Shown here piece after piece: positions 27,563-38,065 of a stretch of 64,000 nt of DNA. Position 1 is the first letter of the stretch. Each line of letters begins with the position of its first letter. Below the pieces are notes generated by a model, which worked only from the letters and a program-made list of their open reading frames with translations, had not been told where the DNA came from and did not search any database. This DNA comes from Candidatus Altimarinota bacterium (GTDB lineage: Bacteria; Patescibacteriota; Gracilibacteria; UBA1369; 2-02-FULL-48-14): positions 28,576 to 92,575 of the forward strand of contig WFTC01000001.1 in the NCBI GenBank assembly GCA_015485665.1, given 5' to 3'. A program made the translations under genes and the position numbers.

Positions 27563-29604
27563 CAATCCAGAACTGCTTTAATTCTTCTAATACCGGCGGA
27601 ACTGGATTGTTCTTTTATGATTTTAAAACTTTTGCCAAGTTGACCGGTATGTTCAACATGAGGACCACCACAAATTTCTTTTGAGAAATCTCCAATGAAA
27701 TAAACTTTTACTTTACCTTTGAGTTCTCCTTCATATTTGTCAATAAAAATCCCTGTTGCTTTTAGGTCACGTGCTTCTTGCACGCTCATCTCTTTAAAGC
27801 TTACAGGATAGTCTGCGGCAATAGCTTTATTTACTATATTTTCAATTTTTTCAATTTCTTCCTGTGTAAGTTTTTGTTCATGATTAAAGTCAAAGCGCAA
27901 ACGCTTTGCTGTGATATTTGAACCTTTTTGTTCAACATGAGGTCCAAGCACGCGCCGTAAAGCCTCCAGCATCAAATGTGTGGCTGTGTGTAGTTTTTTA
28001 CTTGCTTCGCTATGGTCAGCCAAGCCTCCTTTAAACTTAGCTTTGGCTCCCGCTCTTGATTTTTCTTGATGTTTTTCAAAAGCCTTATTGAAGGCTATTT
28101 CATCTACCTTTATTCCTTTTTCTTCTAAAATTTCCTTAGTCATCTCAAAGGGGAAGCCATGTGTTTCAAAATAATAAAATGCTCTTTCTCCACGCAAAGA
28201 CCAAGCTTTTTCTTGCAGTTGTCTTGCCATTTTTCTAACTGTATCTTTCACATCCAATTCCATGTTAGAAGCTTTTGCTTTATATTGCGCCCTCATTTGG
28301 GCAATTAAAGGTCGCAAGTTTTGATTGAACACTTTAAGAGCATCTTTTTCCGCAATTATTTGAGAAACGGCGTTTAAACTCATTTCCAATTCAAGTAATT
28401 TTGATGAATTTGATAGGCGATTCAGAGCTTCTGCAATTCTTTCAATATCACGATCTATTTCCGCTTCACCACTTATCAAGGATTTTTGAAATTTAGTTTC
28501 TTCTTTCTCAAGAGCTTCAATAATACGCTTTTCATTCTTTTTCAGTTCAGGATACATTTCAGAATAAATTTTAATGTAAATGCCGGCAATTTGAGCTGTG
28601 AAAGCTTCTTTAATGCCGAGTTTACGTCCATGGCGAATTGCTCTGCGAATAAGTTTTCTCAGCACATAAGCTTGATCTGTATTAGCGGGAGTTACGCCAC
28701 GCTCATCTCCAATAATGAAAGTGGCACTTCTGATATGGTCCGCAATGACACGTTCACTTATGAGATTTGATACCGACTGCAATTCACAAATTCTTTCCAT
28801 TGCCGGACGAAACAGCTCTGTTTCATATGCAGAGTCTTTGCCCTGTAAAATTGCGGTTATGCGCTCAAGCCCCATGCCGGTATCAACATTTTTTTGTTTT
28901 AATTCTTCAAAACTTCCCTCTTTATTTTTATAAAACTGCATAAATACATCGTTCCATATTTCCACCCAAGGAGTATCATCATCTGCGGGTTCGGTGTCCC
29001 ACATTTTATCTATTTCATCTGAATTATAGTAAAAAATTTCCGAATCGGGTCCGCATGGTCCTGTAAGTCCGGCAGGACCCCACCAATTTTCTTTTTTATT
29101 ATAAGAAAAAATACGTCTTTTTTGATTCTCCCAAGCATCTTCATTTCTTACAAAACCAAGTGACTCCCAAATTTTTGCCGACTCTTCATCATAAGGTGAG
29201 TCTTCATCTCCTTTGAAAACAGTTACGGCTAATCTGTCCGGATCCAAGCCCAAACCTCCCGATTCAGTTGAATTTGTTAAAAATTCATAAGACATTTTAA
29301 TTGCTTCTTCTTTGAAATAGTCTCCCAAAGACCAGTTTCCAAGCATCTCAAAGAATGTAAGATGAGTTTTATCTCCAACTTCATCAATGTCTCCGGTGCG
29401 CACACATTTTTGGACATTGACAAGGCGCTTTCCTTCAGGGTGTTTTTCTCCCATTAAATACGGCACTAAAGGGTGCATTCCCGCAGTTGTAAATAAAACC
29501 GTGGGATCGTTTTCCGGAATCAAGCTTGCGCCTAAGATAGCTGCATGATTGTGCTTCTTCGTGAAGAAGTTAATATAAGCTTTTCTTATTTCAGATGCTT
29601 TCAT
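27559..29604 (-). CDS. alaS: Alanyl-tRNA synthetase, short form
   Basis: LFTTAGMHPLVPYLMGEKHPEGKRLVNVQKCVRTGDIDEVGDKTHLTFFEMLGNWSLGDYFKEEAI; editing motifs HTATHL and CGGPHVEHTG; ends directly after the editing region. Confidence 0.95.
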   Translation of the reverse strand: MKASEIRKAYINFFTKKHNHAAILGASLIPENDPTVLFTTAGMHPLVPYLMGEKHPEGKRLVNVQKCVRTGDIDEVGDKTHLTFFEMLGNWSLGDYFKEEAIKMSYEFLTNSTESGGLGLDPDRLAVTVFKGDEDSPYDEESAKIWESLGFVRNEDAWENQKRRIFSYNKKENWWGPAGLTGPCGPDSEIFYYNSDEIDKMWDTEPADDDTPWVEIWNDVFMQFYKNKEGSFEELKQKNVDTGMGLERITAILQGKDSAYETELFRPAMERICELQSVSNLISERVIADHIRSATFIIGDERGVTPANTDQAYVLRKLIRRAIRHGRKLGIKEAFTAQIAGIYIKIYSEMYPELKKNEKRIIEALEKEETKFQKSLISGEAEIDRDIERIAEALNRLSNSSKLLELEMSLNAVSQIIAEKDALKVFNQNLRPLIAQMRAQYKAKASNMELDVKDTVRKMARQLQEKAWSLRGERAFYYFETHGFPFEMTKEILEEKGIKVDEIAFNKAFEKHQEKSRAGAKAKFKGGLADHSEASKKLHTATHLMLEALRRVLGPHVEQKGSNITAKRLRFDFNHEQKLTQEEIEKIENIVNKAIAADYPVSFKEMSVQEARDLKATGIFIDKYEGELKGKVKVYFIGDFSKEICGGPHVEHTGQLGKSFKIIKEQSSSAGIRRIKAVLDC

Positions 29605-29711
29605 GAAAACTTATTGAAAGGGATCAAATTTTATCATGAGCCGGCAAGATGGACAAACTCTGGCTGAATTTGTCCGCTTCTGGCATAGTCAAGACACGCT
29701 TCATTGAGATT

Positions 29712-31103
29712 ATGTCGCACTCAATATCTTCATTTCCAAAGCGGTTTTACACCTTTCTTTCAGAGACTGTATTTTTATTATCTTTTCTGGCAGCTTTTTC
29801 TTTTGTTGCTCTTGCCTTTTTTTCTCGCATAAACTCATTGTCCAATCTTGCAGAGTATCTGCCTGAAAATACTCAAGCTTTTTTTGTGGTGAATACGCAA
29901 AAATATATTGCAAGTTCAATTTCTGATATGCCCAATTTTTATTGGCAAGATTTTTTTGATCAAGATCCACTAACTTTAAAATGGTTCAAAAGAGATATTG
30001 CGCTTGCATGGCTTAATAACGAAATTGTGGGTTTCATTGAAACACGCTCCATTTCACAGGCCGATAATTTTATGGAATCTACCTTGCTTGAAGGTGAAAA
30101 ATTTATAAAAAATGGAAATATCAGTTGTTATGATGAAGAATTTTTCAAATGTTTTACATATCGTGGAGATTTTTTGGTATTTGGATCCGGTAATGCGCTT
30201 TCAAGTTTGGAATCTGGATTGGAATCTGAAAGTTCTTACATAAATGTGCGTTCTCGTTTGCCATACAAAGGAGATTTTTTCGCCTATATAAATTTTAAAA
30301 ATATGGAGCGAAATTCAATGACTTTACTTAGTGAGTATCTTCCGGAAGTCTTCCCAACTTTTGGAATTTCCATTAAGATGAAACTTGGAGAATGGGATGC
30401 AGAATCTTTTCTTGCAGTAGATAAATCTCTCTTGAAAGGAGATGCGCTTTTCAGACCGAATTTTACTTTGCAATCTAAAATTGCATCTTTAATACCACAA
30501 GACTCGGCTTTGAAGTGGTCTGGTGTGGAAGCCGGAAGTTTTATATTATCATTGATGGATAATCTTCCTGATTTGGATCTTCCTGATAATTTGGAAGCGA
30601 TATTTAAAAATTACACTTCTTTATTGGATGGCGAGCAGACACTTTCATGGAAAAGTGACGGAGGTTTTTTATGGATTTTGGAAGTTGATGATCCAAAGTC
30701 AGATTTGACTCTCGGCTTGAAAGATGAAATTGTTTCTTATTTTACAAGTAAAGATCCAAATCTAAGACCGGAAATAAAAACTTACTATGACGATGAATAT
30801 TATTTGCTTGAATCGAAAGAGGGCAAAATTTATTTTGCGGCAATGCAAGATATAATATTACTTTCACAAAATAAAGATGACTTTTTTTCAATTTTGGACA
30901 GCTTGCGATATAGTCAAGACAGAAGCAAAATGGAAGAGCAAGTACCTCTTTTAAGTGGTGGTCAACAAAGTTTGAGTCTAGACATGACTATACTTCAAAA
31001 ATCACCTATAATGTCTACGCTCTTCAAAAGAGAAGGATCATTGACCGCCGGTGTAAAAATTTTTGATGACGGTTTTTACTTCAGATCTCACTTTGTATTT
31101 TAA
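29712..31103 (+). CDS. DUF3352-like membrane-anchored protein
   Basis: N-terminal TM then LAEYLPENTQAFFVVNTQKY...; probable start ATG 29712. Confidence 0.6.
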   Translation: MSHSISSFPKRFYTFLSETVFLLSFLAAFSFVALAFFSRINSLSNLAEYLPENTQAFFVVNTQKYIASSISDMPNFYWQDFFDQDPLTLKWFKRDIALAWLNNEIVGFIETRSISQADNFMESTLLEGEKFIKNGNISCYDEEFFKCFTYRGDFLVFGSGNALSSLESGLESESSYINVRSRLPYKGDFFAYINFKNMERNSMTLLSEYLPEVFPTFGISIKMKLGEWDAESFLAVDKSLLKGDALFRPNFTLQSKIASLIPQDSALKWSGVEAGSFILSLMDNLPDLDLPDNLEAIFKNYTSLLDGEQTLSWKSDGGFLWILEVDDPKSDLTLGLKDEIVSYFTSKDPNLRPEIKTYYDDEYYLLESKEGKIYFAAMQDIILLSQNKDDFFSILDSLRYSQDRSKMEEQVPLLSGGQQSLSLDMTILQKSPIMSTLFKREGSLTAGVKIFDDGFYFRSHFVF

Positions 31104-33209
31104 ATGGATAAGCCCATCAAACTTGAAATCGGACCTGAAGGGGGGCAAGAGGAAGAAAAGTTTCCGACTTTGTCTCAGTATTTGTTAAATCTGAAAACTC
31201 TTGACAGAGAAAAAAAACATAAAGCTGCGGAGCATGTCAACTTGAACTTAAAAGAAGAAATTAAAGCGGCTCAATCTCAAGAAAAAATTTGTATTGTAGG
31301 AGAGTGGTCAGAATCTAAACAAGGGCTTGGACGTTTACCTATGATTGCTGCTGCTTTACTAATAATTATATTGCTCAATATGGGGCAGCTAATGTTTTTG
31401 GGTAAACAGGCTGGAGGAGAGACTTTAGCTCTGGCTGGAGAAGCTTTTACTACCATGCAAGATGCAGGGCGAGCATTTATATCTGGAGAGGATGGCGCAG
31501 ACCTATATCTTTTTGATAAAGCTGCCAGTCTTTTGGCTCAAGTGGAAGAAGAAGCCGCGCCTCTTTTGGCACATTCATCATCTTGGCTTAAAGAGCCGAA
31601 TGAAATTAAAAGTATAAGAGCTCTTTTGGATGCAGGATATCTATTCACGGAGATCGGAGCTCATGCATCGGAAGCCAGACAAATGCTTGAAAATTTACCG
31701 GAAGAATCTTCACTTACAGATTATATAAAATTGGTAAGTGATGAACACATAAGTCCGGCAGCGGAAGGCATTTCCATAATTAATTCTTTACTTGCAGATG
31801 TTGATTTAGGAAATACTCCTTATCAAGATTCATTTATTGAGTTTCGCAAGAGCTTTGAAGAAGCTTCAGCCATATTTGACCTTTGGATGGAGGCGAGGGA
31901 TCCGGTTTTAAGTTTTTTGGGAGGTGATCTGCCTCAGCATTATTTGATCTTATTTCAAAATAATGATGAAATGCGACCGGGTGGAGGATTTATAGGCAGT
32001 TTTGCAATTGCCGAACTCAATGATGGACGGCTGACCAATTTGGAATTCAATGATGTATATGATTTTGATAATCGTTACTTTGAAGATGTAAAAGTGCCTA
32101 TTCATGAATTACGTCAACTCACTGAGCAATGGAGGCTTAGAGACAGCAATATTTCCGTTGATTTTCCAAGCTCGGCAAAATTTGCTATGGATTTTTTGGA
32201 TAAAGAAGGAGGTCCCGGTGTAGATGGTGTGATTGCTGTCAATTTGTCAGCTGCTCAAGCTTTAATGGAAGTAAGCGGTGATTTAAAGGTGCCAAATATT
32301 GACAAAGCCATTTCTGCTGAAACATTTCCAATTGTTTTAAGTACTTTGGTGGAGGCGAAAGTTTATGGAGATTCTTCGCCGAAAGCGATTCTTGAAGAAG
32401 TTTTGAATGCATTTAAGGATAGAGCTTTAAGTGAAGATGTCAGAATGGATGTAGGACGTGTTCTTTTAGAGCAAATGAGAAAAAAACAAATTTTGATTTA
32501 TCACAAAGATCCAAAGATTCAAAAGTTTATTGAGTCCATGGGTGTTGATGGATCTGTGCAAAAACTTGGTGAGCTTGAAGATGATTTTTTCATGCCGGTA
32601 TTCACAAACATAGGTGGAAACAAAACGGATCGTTATATTGAAAGCACAATAAACCATGATACTTACCTGATGGATGACGGATCTATGGTGCTTGCAGTAA
32701 ACATTGAGCGTAAACATAATTTTACTGAAGCCACTCGTGCTTGGATTAAATCTACAATGGAGGGCTATGGATTTACTATGTGGAATGAAGGCCTTTGGAA
32801 TATAATGGGTGATGATATAAATGAAACCGGTATACGCTTATATTTGCCTGAAGGAGTGCGCTTTTTGGAGGCAAAGGGGCTTTTGAAAGATGACCTTCAA
32901 TTTTATTATGACGAGTCCATGGATTTGTCTTATTACTATACTGAAATGAGAGTTCCTCCAGGGGAAAGTAAATCTTTTACAGTATTTTTTGCTCTACCAT
33001 GGAAAATAGGAGAAGATTTTGATGAATATAATTTCAAGCTTTACAAGCAGCCCGGATTGAAAAATGTGACTTATACTAAAAAAGTATATGCGCCAAATCG
33101 TATGATGTTGTCTGCTTATCCTTTTGCAACTGAGATTCAAGCAGATGCAGATTATGTTTTAAGCGGACCTTTCAACAATGATATAGACATTACTCTATTG
33201 TTTAAATAA
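31104..33209 (+). CDS. DUF4012 domain-containing membrane protein
   Basis: FQNNDEMRPGGGFIGSFAIAELNDGRLTNLEFNDVYDFD; N-terminal TM. Confidence 0.85.
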   Translation: MDKPIKLEIGPEGGQEEEKFPTLSQYLLNLKTLDREKKHKAAEHVNLNLKEEIKAAQSQEKICIVGEWSESKQGLGRLPMIAAALLIIILLNMGQLMFLGKQAGGETLALAGEAFTTMQDAGRAFISGEDGADLYLFDKAASLLAQVEEEAAPLLAHSSSWLKEPNEIKSIRALLDAGYLFTEIGAHASEARQMLENLPEESSLTDYIKLVSDEHISPAAEGISIINSLLADVDLGNTPYQDSFIEFRKSFEEASAIFDLWMEARDPVLSFLGGDLPQHYLILFQNNDEMRPGGGFIGSFAIAELNDGRLTNLEFNDVYDFDNRYFEDVKVPIHELRQLTEQWRLRDSNISVDFPSSAKFAMDFLDKEGGPGVDGVIAVNLSAAQALMEVSGDLKVPNIDKAISAETFPIVLSTLVEAKVYGDSSPKAILEEVLNAFKDRALSEDVRMDVGRVLLEQMRKKQILIYHKDPKIQKFIESMGVDGSVQKLGELEDDFFMPVFTNIGGNKTDRYIESTINHDTYLMDDGSMVLAVNIERKHNFTEATRAWIKSTMEGYGFTMWNEGLWNIMGDDINETGIRLYLPEGVRFLEAKGLLKDDLQFYYDESMDLSYYYTEMRVPPGESKSFTVFFALPWKIGEDFDEYNFKLYKQPGLKNVTYTKKVYAPNRMMLSAYPFATEIQADADYVLSGPFNNDIDITLLFK

Positions 33210-33220
33210 GAAAAATATCA

Positions 33221-34924
33221 TCAGAAATTTTTCCGTTTAAAAAGACTTTCCAGTTGGTCAAAGCTCAGTTTAATCATAGCTGGACGTCCATGCGGACAAT
33301 GTTCACAATGACTGGTATTTTCCATGTCTCTTACAAGAGCCTGCATTTGAATTAAACTTAAAGTATCTCCGAATTTAATAGCCCCTCTGCATGCGGTAAA
33401 AGTCAGTAGAAATTCTTTTAAATTTTTACTGTGATTTTGTTTCCATGTTTCAGCAATATCTGTAAGTATATCTTTCAGAAGTGATTCCGGCTTACCTTTG
33501 CCGAGTCCCGCCGGCACGGCTCTGAGAATAAAACTTTTTTCGCCAAAAGATTCAATTTCAAAGCCAATTTTACTGAGTGTATCTCCATATTCTTCAATGA
33601 GTTTTATTGCTTCAATACCCATATCTATTTCCAAAGGAGTAAACAAACTTTGTTTAAGTGGACTTTCTTTTTCCAGAGCTTCCATCAGCCTTGCATAACG
33701 TATGCGTTCATGTGCAGCATGTTGATCTATTAAAACCATTCCTTCTTCACTTTCAGCAACAATGTAACTGAGTGCAACTTGAGCTATGGGGCGGATTTTC
33801 ATATCACCAATTGTAAAAATATTTTCCGATGCCATATCTTTATCTAAAGCAAGTTGCAAATTTGGCTTACTTTGAAAATATCTTTGTGAAGTGAAAGTAT
33901 TAGCCGAACTTTCCAAAAGATTCATAGATGGGCTTAATGAATTGCTTTGCAGCGCATGATACAAAGAACCTCTCACGGCTCTATACATTTCTTGTTGATT
34001 TACAAATTTAACCTCAGTTTTTCTTGGATGAACATTTACATCAAGCAGTTGAGGATCCATGTAAATGTTCAATAGGAACCAAGGATATTTCTCGTGCATG
34101 AGTAAAGAATGAAAGGCTTCTTTTACGGCATGGTTTATCAGTCTACTTTCAATGCAACGACCGTTTAAGAAAATAAATTGATATTTTTTGGATCGCCGTG
34201 CAAGTTCAGGTTTGCCAACAAAGCCTTTGATTATCAAATTGGATTGATGGTATCTGACAGGTATCAATGCTTGTAAAGTGTCTCCACCATACAAGCTGCG
34301 AATTCTTTCCTCCAGTGTCTGGCTTGGCAAGTCAAAGACTTTTGAAGCATCTTTCATAAGCCTGAATCCAACTTGTGGATGAGCCAATGCCATGTGAGAG
34401 ATCATTTTCAATATATGTAAATATTCTCTTGATTCACTTTTCATATATTTACGGCGAGCCGGAGTATGTTTAAAAAGTCCTCGTACACTTATATCTGTAC
34501 CTTTAGGACAGCCACTTATTTCATGGACTTTCATTTTCCCTCCATCAATAATGTAATGCACACCGGTGCGCTTTCCCTCTTGACGGGAAAATAATTCAAC
34601 ATTTGCAATGCTTGCAATGCTTGCAAGAGCCTCACCTCTGAATCCCAAGCTTTTAATTTGGAACAAATCATTCAAAGAACTCAGTTTGCTGGTGGCATGT
34701 CTTTCAAAGGCCATAGGCGCATCTTCAAAAGAAATTCCGCATCCGTTATCCACTACTCGTATCTGTTTAAGACCTCCATTTTCAACTTCAATGCTTATTT
34801 GAGTAGAGCCGGCATCTAAACTGTTTTCCAGTATTTCTTTTAGAGCCGAAGCCGGTCTTTCTATAACTTCACCGGCTGCAATTTGGCTTATAAGCTCATC
34901 ATTGAGAATATGAATCCGTGTCAT
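33221..34924 (-). CDS. mutL: DNA mismatch repair protein MutL
   Basis: IAAGEVIERPASALKEILENSLDAGSTQI, GFRGEALASIASI, DQHAAHERIRYARLME, CPHGRP. Confidence 0.97.
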   Translation of the reverse strand: MTRIHILNDELISQIAAGEVIERPASALKEILENSLDAGSTQISIEVENGGLKQIRVVDNGCGISFEDAPMAFERHATSKLSSLNDLFQIKSLGFRGEALASIASIANVELFSRQEGKRTGVHYIIDGGKMKVHEISGCPKGTDISVRGLFKHTPARRKYMKSESREYLHILKMISHMALAHPQVGFRLMKDASKVFDLPSQTLEERIRSLYGGDTLQALIPVRYHQSNLIIKGFVGKPELARRSKKYQFIFLNGRCIESRLINHAVKEAFHSLLMHEKYPWFLLNIYMDPQLLDVNVHPRKTEVKFVNQQEMYRAVRGSLYHALQSNSLSPSMNLLESSANTFTSQRYFQSKPNLQLALDKDMASENIFTIGDMKIRPIAQVALSYIVAESEEGMVLIDQHAAHERIRYARLMEALEKESPLKQSLFTPLEIDMGIEAIKLIEEYGDTLSKIGFEIESFGEKSFILRAVPAGLGKGKPESLLKDILTDIAETWKQNHSKNLKEFLLTFTACRGAIKFGDTLSLIQMQALVRDMENTSHCEHCPHGRPAMIKLSFDQLESLFKRKNF

Positions 34925-34981
34925 AAGGGTAGCATAACCTCAGACTTGACCATGGGCAAGGCTTGTGGCAGTCTTTTCCAT

Positions 34982-36187
34982 ATGACAAAGGTAAATTTAG
35001 ATGCAAAAAAAGAGCGACACGAGAAGCTCTATGAAGGACAATATCAAAGCAAGCTGGGTAAAATCTGGTTCCATACGAAGCGTGCTTTGAAAAGAATTTT
35101 GCATTTTTTGCGCCCTTCCAGAAAGAAATTGTCGCATTTTATGCATCCACTGGATCATTTGCCTGCTCCAAAACGCCTTTATACGCAAATGGTTTTGTGG
35201 AGCTTGGGCTTACTTATTTTAAATTCAGTGAATATAAGTAGTGCCGCTTATCTTGGAGGTGAAGGTGTTGGTGCTCAATATGATTCTTTGGCTCTTGATA
35301 TTGAAAATTATTTGACAAATGAAGATGGATATTTGATTAAAAATATGCCGCTGGAAGGAGAGGCGGTATACGATATGGATAGGATTGAGCGTGTGGTTTA
35401 TGAAGTACAACCTGGAGATACACTTTCTTTAATTGCATACAGATATGGTCTTTCCGTGGATTCATTGCGTTTTGAAAACGATGCCATTGCAAATACGGAC
35501 AAATTAAAGCCTGGACAAGAATTACAGATTCCACCAAAAGACGGTGTTTACATCAAAGTGGAATCAGGAGATTCCTTGCTTGAACTTATGGAAAAATATG
35601 ACGGGAAGCTTGAAGAAACAAAAATGTTTAACGGGATAGATGGTGATAATGACTTGGTTGCCGGAAAGGAAATATTCATTGTTGATGGATCTTTACCACA
35701 GAGTGTTAATACTTACATCGCGGCAGCTCCACCTAGCACTTCTCAAGCTGATACAACTGAGGTGGACCATTCTCTTCCAGCTGTAACACAATACAATATC
35801 ACACCAAGTGCGGAAGGCTGGATTCGTCCTGTGCCGGGTGTTATAACTCAAGGTTACAGTGCTTCACATTATGCCTATGATGTTGCAGATAGAAGCAGGC
35901 CACCTGTTTTAGCGGCTGCATCAGGTACAGTTGTTACTGCAAGTAATGGAGCTTGGAATGGAGGTTATGGAAATTATGTGATTATAGATCATGGTAACGG
36001 ATATCAAACTTTATATGCGCATACAGAGATTGTTTATGTGAATGTTGGAGATTATGTTGAGCAAGGTCAAGTAATTGCAAAGATGGGTAATACTGGACGG
36101 GTATATGGTGTAACCGGAATTCACACTCATTTTGAACTTAGATTCAATGGAACTAAACTTTCTCCAAGTGTGATGGGTGTGTGGTAG
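34982..36187 (+). CDS. LysM / M23 peptidase family protein
   Basis: LysM (YEVQPGDTLSLIAYRYGLSVDSLRFEN) and M23 (HYAYDVADRSRPPVLAAASGTVV...GNYVIIDHGNGYQTLYAHTE...HTHFELRFNG). Track start 34883 overlaps mutL; ATG 34982 is likelier. Confidence 0.9.
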   Translation: MTKVNLDAKKERHEKLYEGQYQSKLGKIWFHTKRALKRILHFLRPSRKKLSHFMHPLDHLPAPKRLYTQMVLWSLGLLILNSVNISSAAYLGGEGVGAQYDSLALDIENYLTNEDGYLIKNMPLEGEAVYDMDRIERVVYEVQPGDTLSLIAYRYGLSVDSLRFENDAIANTDKLKPGQELQIPPKDGVYIKVESGDSLLELMEKYDGKLEETKMFNGIDGDNDLVAGKEIFIVDGSLPQSVNTYIAAAPPSTSQADTTEVDHSLPAVTQYNITPSAEGWIRPVPGVITQGYSASHYAYDVADRSRPPVLAAASGTVVTASNGAWNGGYGNYVIIDHGNGYQTLYAHTEIVYVNVGDYVEQGQVIAKMGNTGRVYGVTGIHTHFELRFNGTKLSPSVMGVW

Positions 36188-36207
36188 AGCTTTACAAACA
36201 GTTTTTT

Positions 36208-36438
36208 ATGAAAACTATTTTCCAATTTTTAATTCGTATTTATCAGAAGACGATTTCACCTGATCATTCTTGGGTTAGCTATAAATTTCCGGGTGGCTAT
36301 TGTCCTTTTAGACCAACTTGTTCTCAATATGCTCATGATGCAATTGGCAAATATGGGGTTATAAAAGGGTGTGTTAAAGCTGCATGGCGTATTATAAGAT
36401 GCCATCCTTGGACTAAAGGAGGTCTTGATTTACCGTAA
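36208..36438 (+). CDS. yidD: Membrane protein insertion efficiency factor YidD
   Basis: LIRIYQKTISPDHSW...CPFRPTCSQYAHDAIGKYGVIKGCVKAAWRIIRCHPW. Confidence 0.95.
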   Translation: MKTIFQFLIRIYQKTISPDHSWVSYKFPGGYCPFRPTCSQYAHDAIGKYGVIKGCVKAAWRIIRCHPWTKGGLDLP

Positions 36439-36478
36439 AATCATGTCTAAAATCCGCCTCGGACTCTAATCTGGCATT

Positions 36479-38050
36479 ATGAAATCTCAAATTGAAGACC
36501 TGCAGCCCGTTCGGCGAGCACTTTTAAGCGTTTCTGATAAAAGCAAAATCATTCCTCTTGCCAGAAAGTTGCATGAACATGGTGCCGAATTATTATCTAC
36601 AGGAGGTACTGCACGAGTTTTGCAAGAAGCCGGTTTGCCTGTTACGGAAGTATCTCAATACACGGGTTTTCCGGAAATGATGGGAGGTCGTGTTAAGACT
36701 TTACACCCTTTCATACATGGTGGCTTATTGATGCGACGTGGAGAAGATGATGAACTTGCTAATGCAAAGGGCATTAAAGCAATAGATATGGTGGTTATAA
36801 ATCTTTATCCTTTCAAGGAAACAATTGCAAAAGACGGGGTGAGTGAAGAGGAAGCGATAGAACAAATTGATATTGGCGGTCCCAGCATGCTTCGCAGTGC
36901 GGCTAAGAATTTCAAGTGGGTTACGGCGCTCACATCAATTAGTGATTATGAATTGGTGATGAAAGATTTGGATGAATTTAAGGCTGTAACTTTTAAGACT
37001 CGCCGTAAATTAGCAATTGCAGCTTTTGAGAAGACTGGAAAATATGATAAAGCCATTGCAAATTACCTTAGTTATCATGGAGAAGCGCCAGAACTTTTGG
37101 ATCTTAATTATGAGAAGGTAATGACTTTACGTTATGGAGAAAATCCACATCAAAAGGCAGCTTTCTTCAGAGATCCAGCAGATAATTTTCCAAATGTAAG
37201 CAATGCAAAAGTTCTGCAAGGAAAACAGTTATCTTATAATAACATTATAGACATAAATGGGGCTCTTGAGCTTGTGAAAGATTTTACATTGCCAGGTGCA
37301 TCTGTAATTAAGCACACCAATCCTTGCGGCGCTGCCACGGCATCCTGCATTGATGATGCTTTCAAGCTTGCATATGCAGTTGATCCTCTTTCAGCTTTTG
37401 GCTGTATTATTGCTTTAAATAGAGAGTGTACGGAAAACATAGCAAGATACATTATTGAAAATAAACTTTTTGTGGAAATTGTTGTTGCTACAAGTTTTCA
37501 TCCTGCAGCTTTGGAACTTTTTTCTAAAAAGAAAAATCTTAGACTGATTGAGACGGGAGAGTTAAGAAAAAATCCGAATTTACGTGATATTAAATCTGTA
37601 GCTGGAGGCATACTTGTTCAGACAGCAGATCAGTATGTTGTCAGTCAAGAAGATATAAAAGTTGTCACGAAAATTCAGCCAGATGATGAACAGATGGAAG
37701 CCCTGCTCTTTGCTCGTATATTGGTCAAACATGTTAAATCAAATGCGGTTGTTTTTGCTAAACAGCATGACAAAGGTGGTTGTGTGGTAACCGGAATAGG
37801 TGCCGGTCAAATGTCCAGAGTGGACAGTGTGATAATAGCTCGTCGTAAAGGAGGAGACTCTGTAAAAGGTTCTGTTTTAGCTTCAGATGCTTTCTTCCCT
37901 TTCCCTGATGCTGTAGAAGAAGCAAATAGTGCAGGTGTGAGTGCAATTATTCAGCCAGGTGGATCCATTAGAGATGAAGCTGTAATTGCCAAAGCAGATG
38001 AATTGGGTATAGCAATGGTATTTACCGGAATAAGAAGTTTTAAACATTGA
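36479..38050 (+). CDS. purH: Bifunctional AICAR transformylase / IMP cyclohydrolase
   Basis: ALLSVSDKSKIIPLARKLHEHGAELLSTGGTARVLQEAGLPVTEVSQYTGFPEMMGGRVKTLHP; KHTNPCGAA; FFPFPDAVEEANSAGVSAIIQPGGSIRDEAVIAKADELGIAMVFTGIRSFKH. Confidence 0.97.
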   Translation: MKSQIEDLQPVRRALLSVSDKSKIIPLARKLHEHGAELLSTGGTARVLQEAGLPVTEVSQYTGFPEMMGGRVKTLHPFIHGGLLMRRGEDDELANAKGIKAIDMVVINLYPFKETIAKDGVSEEEAIEQIDIGGPSMLRSAAKNFKWVTALTSISDYELVMKDLDEFKAVTFKTRRKLAIAAFEKTGKYDKAIANYLSYHGEAPELLDLNYEKVMTLRYGENPHQKAAFFRDPADNFPNVSNAKVLQGKQLSYNNIIDINGALELVKDFTLPGASVIKHTNPCGAATASCIDDAFKLAYAVDPLSAFGCIIALNRECTENIARYIIENKLFVEIVVATSFHPAALELFSKKKNLRLIETGELRKNPNLRDIKSVAGGILVQTADQYVVSQEDIKVVTKIQPDDEQMEALLFARILVKHVKSNAVVFAKQHDKGGCVVTGIGAGQMSRVDSVIIARRKGGDSVKGSVLASDAFFPFPDAVEEANSAGVSAIIQPGGSIRDEAVIAKADELGIAMVFTGIRSFKH

Positions 38051-38065
38051 TTAAAAACATATTTA

